DNA from: Sphingomonadaceae bacterium
GTDB lineage: Bacteria > Pseudomonadota > Alphaproteobacteria > Sphingomonadales > Sphingomonadaceae
Direction of reading: 5' to 3'
Length of the DNA: 64,000 nucleotides
Assembly: GCA_024236195.1 (NCBI GenBank)
Contig: JACKKZ010000003.1
Span: 496,001-560,000 of the forward strand
Position 1 is the stretch's first letter. Every line of letters starts with the position of its first letter. The notes beneath the pieces were generated by a model. That model was not told the origin of the DNA. It searched no databases and was given only the letters and a program-made list of their open reading frames with translations. A program made the translations under genes and the position numbers. This document shows, in pieces, positions 41,339 through 50,229 of this stretch.

Positions 41339-44013
41339 ATGACCCAGGTCGGCAAGGACACGCTCGGAACCCGCAGCAAGCTGAATGTGAATGGCAAGGA
41401 ATATGCCTATTATTCCTTCGCCAAGGCGGCGGAACGAAAATCGGCGATGTTTCGAAACTGCCTTTCAGCCTCAAGGTCCTGCTCGAAAACATGCTCCGCT
41501 TCGAAGATGGCGGTTTCACCGTCTCGACCGAAGACGCACAGGCGATTGCCGACTGGCAGCGTAACCCGGCCACCGGCAAGGAAATCCAGTACCGCCCCGC
41601 GCGCGTGCTGCTGCAGGATTTCACCGGTGTTCCTTGCGTTGTCGATCTCGCCGCGATGCGCGATGCGATTGCAAAGCTTGGTGGTGATACCGCCAAGATC
41701 AACCCGCAGGTTCCGGTCAACCTGGTGATCGACCACTCGGTGATGGTCGACGAATTCGGCCACCCCAAGGCGTTCGAAAAGAATGTCGAACTCGAATATG
41801 CCCGCAATGCGGAGCGTTACGACTTCCTCAAATGGGGTTCCAAGAGCTTCAAGAACTTCACCGCCGTTCCTCCGGGCACCGGCATCTGCCACCAGGTGAA
41901 CCTCGAATATCTCGGCAAGGGCGTGTGGTCTTCGGACGATCAGGACGGCGCGACCGTCGCTTACCCGGACACCTGTGTCGGCACCGACAGCCACACCACC
42001 ATGATCAACGGCCTTGGCGTTCTGGGCTGGGGCGTCGGCGGAATCGAGGCGGAGGCTGCCATGCTCGGCCAGCCGGTTTCGATGCTGATCCCCGAAGTCG
42101 TCGGCTTCAAGCTGACCGGCGCGATGGCCGAAGGCATCACCGCGACCGACCTCGTGTTGACCTGCGTGCAGATGCTGCGCGAAGTCGGCGTGGTCGGGCG
42201 CTTTGTCGAATTCTACGGCCCGGGCGTCTCCAACCTCAGCCTCGCCGACCGTGCAACCATCGCCAATATGGCGCCGGAATACGGCGCGACCTGCGGCTTC
42301 TTCGGCATCGACGACAAGACACTCGACTACATGCGCCTTACCGGCCGCCCGGAAGAGAGCATCGCGCTGGTCGAGGCCTATGCCAAAGAACAGGGCATGT
42401 GGTTCACGCCGGAGAACGAGCCGGTCTTCACCAACACGCTTTCTCTCGACATGGGCGCGGTCGTGCCCTCGCTTGCCGGGCCGAAACGCCCGCAGGACAA
42501 GGTTGTGCTCCCCGAAGTCGACGAGCTTTTCAACGGCGACCTCAAGACCCTTTACAAGAAGGATGCCCCCGTCCGCGTGCCGGTCGAAGGCAAGGATCAC
42601 GATATTGGCGACGGCGACGTCGTGATCGCCGCGATCACCAGCTGCACCAACACCTCGAACCCCGACGTGCTGATTGCCGCCGGTCTCGTCGCCAAGAAGG
42701 CGAACGAGCGCGGCATGAAGCCCAAGCCCTGGGTCAAGACCTCGCTCGCACCGGGATCACAGGTGGTCACCGACTATCTCGAAAAGGCCGGGCTGCAGGA
42801 CCACCTCGACGCGATCGGCTTCGACCTTGTCGGCTATGGCTGCACCACCTGCATCGGCAATTCGGGCCCGCTTGCCCCGCCGATCAGCAAGGCGATCAAC
42901 GGCAACGATATCGTCGCTGCCTCGGTCCTGTCGGGCAACCGCAACTTCGAAGGCCGCGTCTCACCCGATGTGCGCGCCAACTTCCTCGCCAGCCCGCCGC
43001 TGGTGGTCGCCTATGCGCTCAAGGGCACGGTGACGGAAGACTTCGTCAGCACCCCCATCGGGCAGGACCAGGACGGCAACGATGTGTTCCTCAAGGACAT
43101 CTGGCCGAGCAATGCCGAAGTTGCCGAAGTGCGCAGCGGCGCGATCGACCGGCAGATGTTCGAGAGCCGCTACGGCGACGTCTACAAGGGCGACGAGCAC
43201 TGGCAGGCGATCCAGGTCGAGGCATCGGACACCTATACCTGGCGTCCGGGCAGCACCTATGTCGCCAACCCGCCCTATTTTGAAGGCATGAGCATGACAC
43301 CCGCACCGGTGACCGACATCACCGATGCCAAGCCGCTCGCCATCCTTGGGGACAGTGTCACCACCGACCACATCAGCCCCGCTGGCTCGATCAAGGAAGA
43401 CAGCCCGGGCGGCCGCTACCTGATGGAAAACCAGGTCGCCAAGGCAGATTTCAACTCCTACGGCAGCCGTCGCGGCAACCACGAAGTGATGATGCGCGGC
43501 ACATTCGCCAATATCCGTATCAAGAACGAAATGGTCCCCGGCGTCGAAGGCGGGTTCACCAGCTACAATGGCGAGCAGATGGCGATTTACGACGCCGCCA
43601 TGAAGCACAAGGCCGACGGCACCCCGCTGGTCGTGATCGGCGGCAAGGAATACGGCACCGGCTCCAGCCGCGACTGGGCGGCCAAGGGCACCATCCTGCT
43701 CGGTGTGCGTGCGGTCATCGTCGAAAGCTTCGAGCGTATCCACCGCTCGAACCTCGTCGGCATGGGTGTGCTGCCGCTCCAGTTCAAGGAAGGCGATACG
43801 CGCGAGACGCTGAACCTGCAGGGTGATGACAGCTTCACCATTTCCGGTCTGGCGGATCTCAAGCCGCAGCAGGATGTGGAGGTCAAGGTGGACCGTGCCG
43901 ATGGCACCAGCTTCAGCTTCACCGCCCGTTGCCGCATTGATACCGCCAACGAGCTGGAATATTATAATAATGGCGGTATCCTGCACTACGTGCTGCGCAA
44001 GCTGGCTTCGTAA
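41339..44013 (+). pseudogene. acnA: Aconitate hydratase A with an apparent frameshift
   Basis: The N-terminal 32 codons (MTQVGKDTLGTRSKLNVNGK... AKAAE, 41339-41434) and the remaining about 858 codons (KIGDVSKLPFSLKVLLENML..., from 41437) lie in different frames. The junction reads gaa-cg-aaa, so either two bases are extra or one is missing. Apart from that the protein is complete at about 890 residues, with the Fe-S cysteines in AAITSCTNTSNP and YGCTTCIGNSGPL and the GSSRDWAAKG substrate loop. Aconitase interconverts citrate and isocitrate in the TCA cycle. A sequencing error, a recent mutation or use of an internal start are all possible. Confidence 0.9.
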
Positions 44014-44033
44014 TCCGCAGCGGAGGAGACAAG

Positions 44034-44465
44034 GTGATGAAGGCTTCGAAATTCGCTTTTTCGCTGGCGGTGGCAGCCATTGCCCCGTTTGGCCTGACTG
44101 CATGCGAAGCCTCATCACCTGCTCCTCAGGGGGAAGAGGCTGCGGCTCCGCTGGCAGCGGTGACCACGATTGAGGTGGCAGACCTTTCGGCGCAGCTCGA
44201 TGCAGGCTCTGTCACGCTGATCGACGTGCGCACCCCGGAAGAGTTCGCCGCCGGACATATTGCAGGCGCGACCAACATCCCGCTCGACAGCTTCGACCCG
44301 GCGGCCCTGCCGCGTGAAGACGGCAAGCAGGTGGTGCTTTATTGCCGCTCCGGCAATCGTTCCGGCCAGGCGGCGGAAAAGCTCGCCGCCCATGACGGCA
44401 GCGCAACGCATCTGGCGGGCGGGATTGTCGCATGGGAAGGCACCGGTAAGCCGGTCGAGCAATAA
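44034..44465 (+). CDS. Rhodanese-domain lipoprotein
   Basis: A 143-residue protein with a lipobox (LTAC, Cys24) and one rhodanese domain: VTLIDVRTPEEFAAGHIAGATNIPLD and the active loop VVLYCRSGNRSGQAAEKL, in which CRSGNRS is a canonical rhodanese site. It is probably anchored in the periplasm and handles sulfane sulfur. GTG 44034 or ATG 44037; GGAGGAGA precedes both. It follows acnA by 20 bases and may be cotranscribed with it. Confidence 0.88.
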   Translation: MMKASKFAFSLAVAAIAPFGLTACEASSPAPQGEEAAAPLAAVTTIEVADLSAQLDAGSVTLIDVRTPEEFAAGHIAGATNIPLDSFDPAALPREDGKQVVLYCRSGNRSGQAAEKLAAHDGSATHLAGGIVAWEGTGKPVEQ

Positions 44466-44552
44466 ACCCTGCCATAAATATGGTGCCCCGCCATTCATCC
44501 GGGGTCCAGCCAGCGCCGCGCATCCTCCCCGGAGTCTATCGGGAGGAATGCC

Positions 44553-45071
44553 ATGCGCCCTATCGCCTTCGCCGCTGCCACCGCCCTCGCCGCGCTGACC
44601 TTGTCAGTGCAGGCACAGGATACCGGGCAGCCCGCCGCCAATCCGCAAATCGACTATGACGGTTTCACTCAGCTAACCGTTGACTTGGCCGAAATACGCG
44701 CCGCGCATCGCCTGCCGCTCCGGCAATTCCTCCATCAGGCAAAGGCAGATGGCGCGATCCTGCTGGATACACGCAGCGCGGCCGCCTTTGCCGACGGGCA
44801 TATCGAAGGCGCGATCAACCTGCCCTTCTCCGACTTTACTGATGAGAAGCTGGCCAAGGTGCTCGGCCCCGACACGACCCGCCCGATCTACATCTATTGC
44901 AACAACAATTTCTCGGACAATATCGCGCCGATCGTGTCCAAGCGCGCGCCGCTGGCACTCAACATCCCGACCTTCATCAACCTCCACGGCTATGGCTACA
45001 CCAATGTGTGGGAACTAGCCGACGTTGTGCCGTCCAGCGCAGTGCCGTGGGTCAAGTCGTCAGATAGCTGA
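44553..45071 (+). CDS. Exported rhodanese-domain protein with atypical active loop
   Basis: A 172-residue protein with a cleavable signal (MRPIAFAAATALAALTLSVQA) and a rhodanese domain: GAILLDTRSAAAFADGHIEGAINLPFSDFTDEKL. The active-site cysteine is present but its loop reads YCNNNFSDN instead of CRxGxR(S/T), so it may not act as a normal sulfurtransferase. GGGAGGA precedes the ATG. It is the second exported rhodanese in a row and ends at a strong terminator. Confidence 0.82.
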   Translation: MRPIAFAAATALAALTLSVQAQDTGQPAANPQIDYDGFTQLTVDLAEIRAAHRLPLRQFLHQAKADGAILLDTRSAAAFADGHIEGAINLPFSDFTDEKLAKVLGPDTTRPIYIYCNNNFSDNIAPIVSKRAPLALNIPTFINLHGYGYTNVWELADVVPSSAVPWVKSSDS

Positions 45072-45081
45072 CGCGCAACAG

Positions 45082-45117
45082 AAAAGGGCGGCCCCCTTGC
45101 ACAAGGACCGCCCTTTT
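45082..45117. terminator. Bidirectional intrinsic terminator
   Basis: AAAAGGGCGG and CCGCCCTTTT form a perfect 10-bp stem flanked by A and T runs on both sides. It lies between the convergent rhodanese and Ser-rich protein genes and should terminate both. Confidence 0.9.
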
Positions 45118-45140
45118 ATGACCTTCAGGAAAGCTGCTGC

Positions 45141-47309
45141 TTAGGCGGCTTTCTTCTTCTGTTTGAATTTGCGCCGTCCGAGCACCGCGGCTGCGGCTGC
45201 ACCGAACAGGATCGTCATCGGCGGGGCCGGGACCGGTGTGCCGCTGCTGCCACCCGAAGTCGTGGTAGTCGAGGACGAGCCAGAGCTGCTGCCCGAAGAG
45301 GAACCGCTCGACGAACCCGAAGAGCTGCCGCTCGAAGAAGACGAGCTGGACGAGGACGAGCTGCTGCTGGAGCTGCTGGTCGAAGTCGTACCGATGCCCG
45401 AAGTCGTGGAGCTGGTCGAAATCCCGCCCGTGCTCGAAGAGCTGGACGAAGAGGACGAGCTGGAGCTGCTCGAAGAGCTGCTACCCGACGACCCCGAACC
45501 ACCGCTCGAACCGCCCGACGAAGAGGACGAACCGCTGGAGCTGCCGGAGGAGGAGCCGCTGCTCGAACCACCGCTGCCACCCGACGAGGAGGAGCTGGAA
45601 GAAGAGCTGGAGCTGCTCGACGAGCTGCTGCTGGAACCGCCGAAGCTGGAGGAACCGCCCGAACTGCTGCCCGAAGACGAGCCGCTGGAGCTACCCGAAG
45701 AGGAACCGCCCGAAGAGCCACCCGAACCGCCCGAGCTGGACGAAGAGGATGAGCTGGACGAGCTGGAACTGCTGCTCGACGAGCTGCCACCGCTGCTACC
45801 GCCATAGCTGGACGAGCCGTGACCGCCCGACGAAGAACCGTGACCGCCCGACGAAGAACCGTGACCGCCCGACGAGCCGCCCGAACCACCAGAGCTCGAC
45901 GACGACGAAGAGCTGGAGGAACTGGAGCTGCTGCTCGACGAGCTGCCGCCGCTGCTGCCGCCATAGCTGGACGAGCCGCCGGAGCTGCCACCGGAAGAGG
46001 ACGACGAGCTGCTGGAGCTGGACGAGGAAGACGAGCTGGAGCTGCTCGAAGAGTTGCCACCGGTCGAACCGCCATTCGAACCACCAGAAGTGGAGGTCGA
46101 GCTGGAGACATTGCCCGAAGTAGAGGTCGAGCTGGAGACATTACCAGAGGTCGAGGACGAGCTGGAGACGTCGCCCGAAGAGCTTGATGTGCTGGACACG
46201 TTACCAGAGCTCGACGTGCTGGTCACCGAACCAGAACTGGTCGAGCTGGAGCTGTAATTGCCCGAAGAGCTCGACACATTGCCTGACGAGCTCGATACGC
46301 CGCCAGTCGAACTGGAAACATTGCCGGAGGAGCTGGAAACGCTGCCGGTAGAGCTCGAAACATTGCCCGAAGAGCTGGAGACGCTACCGGTCGAACTGGA
46401 GACCTGGCCAGTGGAACTCGATACATTGCCCGACGTAGTCGAGGTAGAAGTCGAGATTCCGCCAGTAGAAGTGCTGACGCCGCCCGTCGTGGTCGAGGTC
46501 GAGACACCGCCGGTCGAGGTCGAAACGCCGCCAGTCGTGGTGGTGCTGCCGCCGCTGCTGACGTCGATATCAATGTCGATATCGCCCGACGAGCCACCGC
46601 TGGAAGTCGTGGTCGACGAACCGCCGCCCGACGAAGTCGTGGTAGAACCGCCGCCAGAAGTCGTGGTCGTGGACCCGCCCCCCGACGTTGTCGTGGTCGA
46701 GCCGCCACCGGAAGAGGTCGTGGTCGAGCTGACCACTACGCTGCCACCCCCGCTGGAGCCGCCGCCACCGAAGAAACCGCCAAAGAAGCCGCCGCCGAAA
46801 CCACCGCCGAAGCCGCCGCCGCCACCGATCACGGTAACGCCGCCGCTGCTGCCGCCAGCAATCGGGCCTTGCGGCATGGGCGGCAGAGGTGCCGGGATGG
46901 GAGCCATCACCATGCGATAGGCCGGCGCGCAATCAGCCGCATAGGCGCCGCCTTCGACATAACGGCCACCACCTTCAACGTAGCGACCGCCTGCATAATC
47001 TGCGCCAGCGCCAGCCGGGCCACCGATCATCCGGCCACCAGGGCCGTGCATGCCGGGGCCACCCACGGGCTCGCATTCTACCACGCGCTTGACCACGCGC
47101 CGTTTGCGCTGGATCGACTTGGGCACACGCCGTTCCGCCACCGTGCGCTCTTTAATATAGCGCACAGGGGTGGTCTTCGCGTCCTTCACGGACTTGTAAG
47201 ACGGGGCATCCGTCACCGGTGGTTCAGCGACGTGCACTGCACCACCTGCAAGAAGCGCACCGCCCGCAACAGTCGCGGACAATTTCGCAAGGGCCATTTT
47301 TACCGACAT
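45141..47309 (-). CDS. Ser/Gly-rich surface protein with PEP-CTERM-like sorting signal
   Basis: A protein of about 722 residues. An N-terminal signal-like segment (MSVKMALAKLSATVAGGALLAGG) is followed by a basic region (KSIQRKRRVVKRVVECEP), a Gly-rich stretch, then about 500 residues of Ser/Gly/Thr low complexity with runs of 18-22 serines separated by SGG, STSG, NVSSS and HGSSSGG units. The end, TPVPAPPM then a hydrophobic stretch and GRRKFKQKKK, fits the PEP-CTERM pattern (VPAP, helix, basic tail) recognised by exosortases. The serine runs use both AGC and TCN codons. ATG 47309 is the start; TTG 47315 is less likely. Probably exported, possibly glycosylated. Confidence 0.8.
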   Translation of the reverse strand: MSVKMALAKLSATVAGGALLAGGAVHVAEPPVTDAPSYKSVKDAKTTPVRYIKERTVAERRVPKSIQRKRRVVKRVVECEPVGGPGMHGPGGRMIGGPAGAGADYAGGRYVEGGGRYVEGGAYAADCAPAYRMVMAPIPAPLPPMPQGPIAGGSSGGVTVIGGGGGFGGGFGGGFFGGFFGGGGSSGGGSVVVSSTTTSSGGGSTTTTSGGGSTTTTSGGGSTTTSSGGGSSTTTSSGGSSGDIDIDIDVSSGGSTTTTGGVSTSTGGVSTSTTTGGVSTSTGGISTSTSTTSGNVSSSTGQVSSSTGSVSSSSGNVSSSTGSVSSSSGNVSSSTGGVSSSSGNVSSSSGNYSSSSTSSGSVTSTSSSGNVSSTSSSSGDVSSSSSTSGNVSSSTSTSGNVSSSTSTSGGSNGGSTGGNSSSSSSSSSSSSSSSSSSSSGGSSGGSSSYGGSSGGSSSSSSSSSSSSSSSSSSGGSGGSSGGHGSSSGGHGSSSGGHGSSSYGGSSGGSSSSSSSSSSSSSSSSSSGGSGGSSGGSSSGSSSGSSSGSSSGGSSSFGGSSSSSSSSSSSSSSSSSSGGSGGSSSGSSSGSSSGSSSSSGGSSGGSGSSGSSSSSSSSSSSSSSSSSTGGISTSSTTSGIGTTSTSSSSSSSSSSSSSSSSGSSSGSSSGSSSGSSSGSSSTTTTSGGSSGTPVPAPPMTILFGAAAAAVLGRRKFKQKKKAA

Positions 47310-47543
47310 GGGCAAGCTCTCTGGTTACTTTTCGGGTTGCCCGGGTCCGGCGGCTCCGGTCCAAGGCAAGTCCCTGTCCTGCCTATGAACGCCGCCACCC
47401 CTTAACCGGCAATCACGTTAACCATCATTTTTTGGCCTGAGAGCGAATTTTTTTGCTGCGATTGCGCGGCTGGGCGCGGAGTGTCCCACTATGGAACCAC
47501 TTCGGGCGAAAGTACGAACGCGCTGTTAACTTTTGCGGGCAAC

Positions 47544-48566
47544 CTAGGCGTCGAAAAGCGGGCCGTCCGAACCGGTCGGAGGAGTCATTTCGAGGTGATT
47601 CCATGCCGATTCATTCAGGCACCGCCCGCGCGCAGTACGTGCCACCAGCCCCAATTGGATGAGGTAGGGCTCGATCACTTCCTCCACCGTATCGCGCGGT
47701 TCGGCAAGACCCGCGCTGAGCGTTTCCACACCCACCGGTCCGCCCTTGTAGATATCGGCGATCATGTGGAGATAGCGCCGGTCCATCGCGTCCAGCCCCA
47801 GCGAATCGACTTCCAGCCGGGTCAGTGCCTCGTCAGCGATCCGCGCCGTCACCATGCCATCGCCCGCAACATGAGCGAAATCGCGCACCCGCCGCAGCAG
47901 GCGGCCCGCCACGCGCGGGGTACCGCGCGCACGCCGCGCGATTTCCTGCGCCCCGCCCGCATCGATTCCCATGCCAAGCAGCCCGGCACCGCGGGTCACC
48001 ACCCGTTCCAGTTCGGGCACAGTGTAGAAATTCAGCCGCACCGGAATGCCGAAGCGATCGCGCAGCGGCGTGGTCAGCAGCCCCTGCCGCGTGGTCGCGC
48101 CGATCAGGGTAAAGGGCGCAAGATCGATCCGCACCGAGCGGGCCGACGGCCCCTCGCCGATGATGAGGTCGAGCGCGCGATCCTCCATCGCGGGGTAGAG
48201 CACTTCTTCCACCACGGGATTGAGCCGGTGGATCTCGTCGATGAACAGCACGTCATGCGGTTCGAGATTGGTCAGCAGCGCGGCGAGATCGCCCGCCTTG
48301 GCGATCACCGGGCCGGATGTGGCGCGAAAGCCGACGCCCAGTTCCTTCGCCACGATCTGCGCCAGCGTGGTCTTGCCCAGCCCCGGCGGCCCGAAGAACA
48401 ACACATGATCCATCGCCTCCCCGCGGCTGCGCGCGGATTCGATGAACACGCGAAGGTTATCCCGCGCCGCCTCCTGCCCGACGAACTCGGCGAGCGACTT
48501 CGGGCGCAACGCGGCGTCCGGGTCATCCGGCAGGCGCTGGGGCGTGTGGAGGGGTTGGTCGGTCAT
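47544..48566 (-). CDS. ruvB: Holliday junction branch-migration ATPase RuvB
   Basis: A 340-residue AAA+ helicase. Walker A is FFGPPGLGKTTLA, Walker B is VLFIDEIHRL, sensor I is TLIGATTRQG, and the C-terminal winged helix (GPVGVETLSAGLAEPRDTVEEVIEPYLIQLGLV) is complete. The hexamer drives branch migration of Holliday junctions with RuvA. ATG 48566 (MTDQPLHTP) is chosen as the family-like start. A DsrE-family gene separates it from ruvA. Confidence 0.97.
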   Translation of the reverse strand: MTDQPLHTPQRLPDDPDAALRPKSLAEFVGQEAARDNLRVFIESARSRGEAMDHVLFFGPPGLGKTTLAQIVAKELGVGFRATSGPVIAKAGDLAALLTNLEPHDVLFIDEIHRLNPVVEEVLYPAMEDRALDLIIGEGPSARSVRIDLAPFTLIGATTRQGLLTTPLRDRFGIPVRLNFYTVPELERVVTRGAGLLGMGIDAGGAQEIARRARGTPRVAGRLLRRVRDFAHVAGDGMVTARIADEALTRLEVDSLGLDAMDRRYLHMIADIYKGGPVGVETLSAGLAEPRDTVEEVIEPYLIQLGLVARTARGRCLNESAWNHLEMTPPTGSDGPLFDA

Positions 48567-48605
48567 GTCACAAGGTTCGCAAACTGCACTTGCCGACAAA
48601 TGGAA

Positions 48606-48622
48606 CCTGAAACAAGTTCAGG
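48606..48622. repeat. Short palindrome cctgaaacaagttcagg
   Basis: CCTGAA and TTCAGG flank ACAAG, giving a 6-bp inverted repeat in the gap between the ruvB start and the DsrE gene, followed by atgacgg. Sequences of this form occur as intergenic repeats in sphingomonads from general knowledge; no second copy was noticed in this window. Confidence 0.45.
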
Positions 48623-48657
48623 ATGACGGTTTGACTTATGGTTGGGGTAGCAATTCT

Positions 48658-49197
48658 TCAAAACGGGTTCACCCCATAGCCCTCATCGCGCAGCAGCGCA
48701 TGGGCGGTCATGGCAGAAAGCGCCAATTCCACGCCCGGTTCCAGTTGCCCCTTCTCCATTCCCAGCGCGGCGGCGCTCTGGCCGCAGAGGATTACGCGCA
48801 CGCCCTTGTCGAGTAGCGCGCGGAGCAGGGGTTGGCTGGGGTTGTCTGCCCCGTCATGCTTCTCCGCCCACGCCGCGTTTGAGAACAGGTCGAAGCCTGC
48901 CTTGCCATGCACAACCACGGCGATCTGGATGTCCTCCACTGGCACCCCGGCAGCGGCGGTCATATTGTAGAACCGCGAGGCGCTTTCCAGCGTGCGGTTG
49001 CGCGCACCGTCCTCCGCCGCTTTCGACGTGTCGAAGGCGACCTTGAACACCGTCCCTTCCGGGATTTCCATATCCGCATCGACCGGCGCATGTGGCCCGA
49101 AATCCTCAATCACCGGGCCAGTGACGAAGGCGGACATGTCTTGCGCAGCCACCGGGCTGGCAAGCATCAGGAGCGGGAGAATCAGGGCCTGTTTCAT
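48658..49197 (-). CDS. Exported DsrE-family protein
   Basis: A 179-residue protein with a cleavable signal (MKQALILPLLMLASPVAAQD) and a DsrE/DsrF-like domain: FKVAFDTSKAAEDGARNRTLESASRFYNMTAAAGV, IQIAVVVHGKAGFDLFSN, VRVILCGQSAAALGM with a conserved Cys. The domain is related to sulfur-relay proteins, though exported members have no established role. It lies between ruvA and ruvB on the same strand, 11 bases downstream of ruvA. ATG 49197 is chosen because AAGGA is at good spacing. Confidence 0.83.
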   Translation of the reverse strand: MKQALILPLLMLASPVAAQDMSAFVTGPVIEDFGPHAPVDADMEIPEGTVFKVAFDTSKAAEDGARNRTLESASRFYNMTAAAGVPVEDIQIAVVVHGKAGFDLFSNAAWAEKHDGADNPSQPLLRALLDKGVRVILCGQSAAALGMEKGQLEPGVELALSAMTAHALLRDEGYGVNPF

Positions 49198-49208
49198 GGT
49201 CATTCCTT

Positions 49209-49814
49209 TCAGCCTGCGGCCCGTTTGAGGGCAACACGGATCAACTCGCCTTCGCTAGCGCCTTCGCCCAGCTCGGCCTGTGCGGTGGCAACAGCGCGGG
49301 CCGCAATGGCAGGTTTGAAGCCGAGGTTCTCCAACGCGCTCACCGCGTCCGCGCTCGCCCCGCCTGTGGCCGCGACCGCCGCCATGGCCACGCCGCCCGG
49401 CGTGCTGGGCAAGGCACCAGCCTTGTCCTGCAATTCGTTGACGATGCGCCCGGCCAGCTTTGGCCCGACGCCGTTCGCGCGCGCGACCATCGCAGCATCC
49501 CCCACAGCACAGGCGGCCTGCAATTCGCCTGTATCCAGCGCAGAGAGGATCGCCAGCCCAACCTTGCTGCCCACGCCCTGCACCTGCGTGAGCAAGCGAA
49601 ACCAGTCGCGTTCGGCGCTGGTGGCAAAGCCGAGCAGGCGCATGTCATTCTCGCTCACCTGCAAATCGGTGAAGACCGTGCAGCCCTCCCCCTCTTCGCC
49701 CAGCGCAGCGATAGTGCGGCTGGAACAGTGGACGAGATAACCGACGCCAGAGACGTCGATCACTGCCCAGTCGGTGCCGGTTTCGTCCAGCAGGCCTTTC
49801 AGCTTCGCGATCAT
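49209..49814 (-). CDS. ruvA: Holliday junction DNA-binding protein RuvA
   Basis: A 201-residue protein: an N-terminal OB fold (MIAKLKGLLDETGTDWAVIDVSGVGYLVHC), then tandem helix-hairpin-helix motifs (VQGVGSKVGLAILSAL, ANGVGPKLAGRIVNEL) and the C-terminal domain III that contacts RuvB. It binds four-way junctions and loads RuvB. ATG 49814 is supported by AGGAA upstream; longer in-frame readings lack homology. The conserved TGTTCCATGTGTTCCAC element lies about 75 bases upstream. ruvC is not seen. Confidence 0.95.
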   Translation of the reverse strand: MIAKLKGLLDETGTDWAVIDVSGVGYLVHCSSRTIAALGEEGEGCTVFTDLQVSENDMRLLGFATSAERDWFRLLTQVQGVGSKVGLAILSALDTGELQAACAVGDAAMVARANGVGPKLAGRIVNELQDKAGALPSTPGGVAMAAVAATGGASADAVSALENLGFKPAIAARAVATAQAELGEGASEGELIRVALKRAAG

Positions 49815-49888
49815 GCTTTGTTCCTGCCCGAAAGCGGGGCGCTTGGCCAGAGGGGATTGCGCGCCATCCACCGGGAACCTGTAGGAGT

Positions 49889-49922
49889 GTGGAACACATG
49901 GAACACACTCTTGTGCAGGAAA
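49889..49922 (-). promoter_or_regulatory. Conserved TTTYYCC-N-TGTTCCATGTGTTCCAC element upstream of ruvA (copy 3)
   Basis: On the minus strand TTTCCTG begins at 49922 and TGTTCCATGTGTTCCAC covers 49905-49889, again 17 bases start to start. It points toward ruvA and ends 74 bases before its start codon. The 415-base gap 49815-50229 otherwise holds the inverted repeat at 50038-50179 and no supported gene. Confidence 0.65.
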
Positions 49923-50037
49923 AACTGCGTGTCGATCTGACCTGTGGGGACAGGCAGGTGCGGGGGGCGGATTTGCAGCATGGGGCGGGTTTAGCCGGGA
50001 GGGAATGCTGTAGGACAGGGTTGTGCTTGCATTTTTT

Positions 50038-50179
50038 CACGCGAAGGCGCGAAGGCGCAAAGAAGATCATCCTGCGGCGACGCCGCGATGATTGCTTCGT
50101 CGGCGATATGGGTCAGCCATTGATTTGGGTGCGGCTGCGCCGCTGCTACAAGTTCTTAGCGCCTTTGCGCCTTTGCGTG
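50038..50179. repeat. Inverted repeat of the cgcaaaggcgcaaaggcg family
   Basis: The left arm from 50038 (cacgcgaaggcgcgaaggcg...) and the right arm ending 50179 match as inverted copies at 24 of 27 bases, 87 bases apart. The arm sequence is related to the modules at 6415-6640. It lies directly upstream of aroC. Confidence 0.8.
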
Positions 50180-50229
50180 ATCCAAAACCAAAATGGACAC
50201 CGCCCCAACTTTGCGCCAAAGGCTCGCTC

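Noticed and set aside
41435..41440. Programmed ribosomal frameshifting in acnA
   Set aside because: The site gaa-cga-aaa is not a classical slippery heptamer, no stimulatory hairpin is evident, and acnA is not known to use frameshifting; mutation or sequence error is simpler.
45239..46730. Repeated short units resembling a CRISPR array
   Set aside because: The units are irregular, coding, of mixed length and lack unique spacers; they are repeats within the Ser-rich protein. No cas gene is present.
45163..46920. Open frames on the plus strand with Glu/Pro-rich translations opposite the Ser-rich gene
   Set aside because: They are the complement of Ser/Gly codons; the repeated residues have no independent start, RBS or family, and the minus-strand product has signal and sorting ends.
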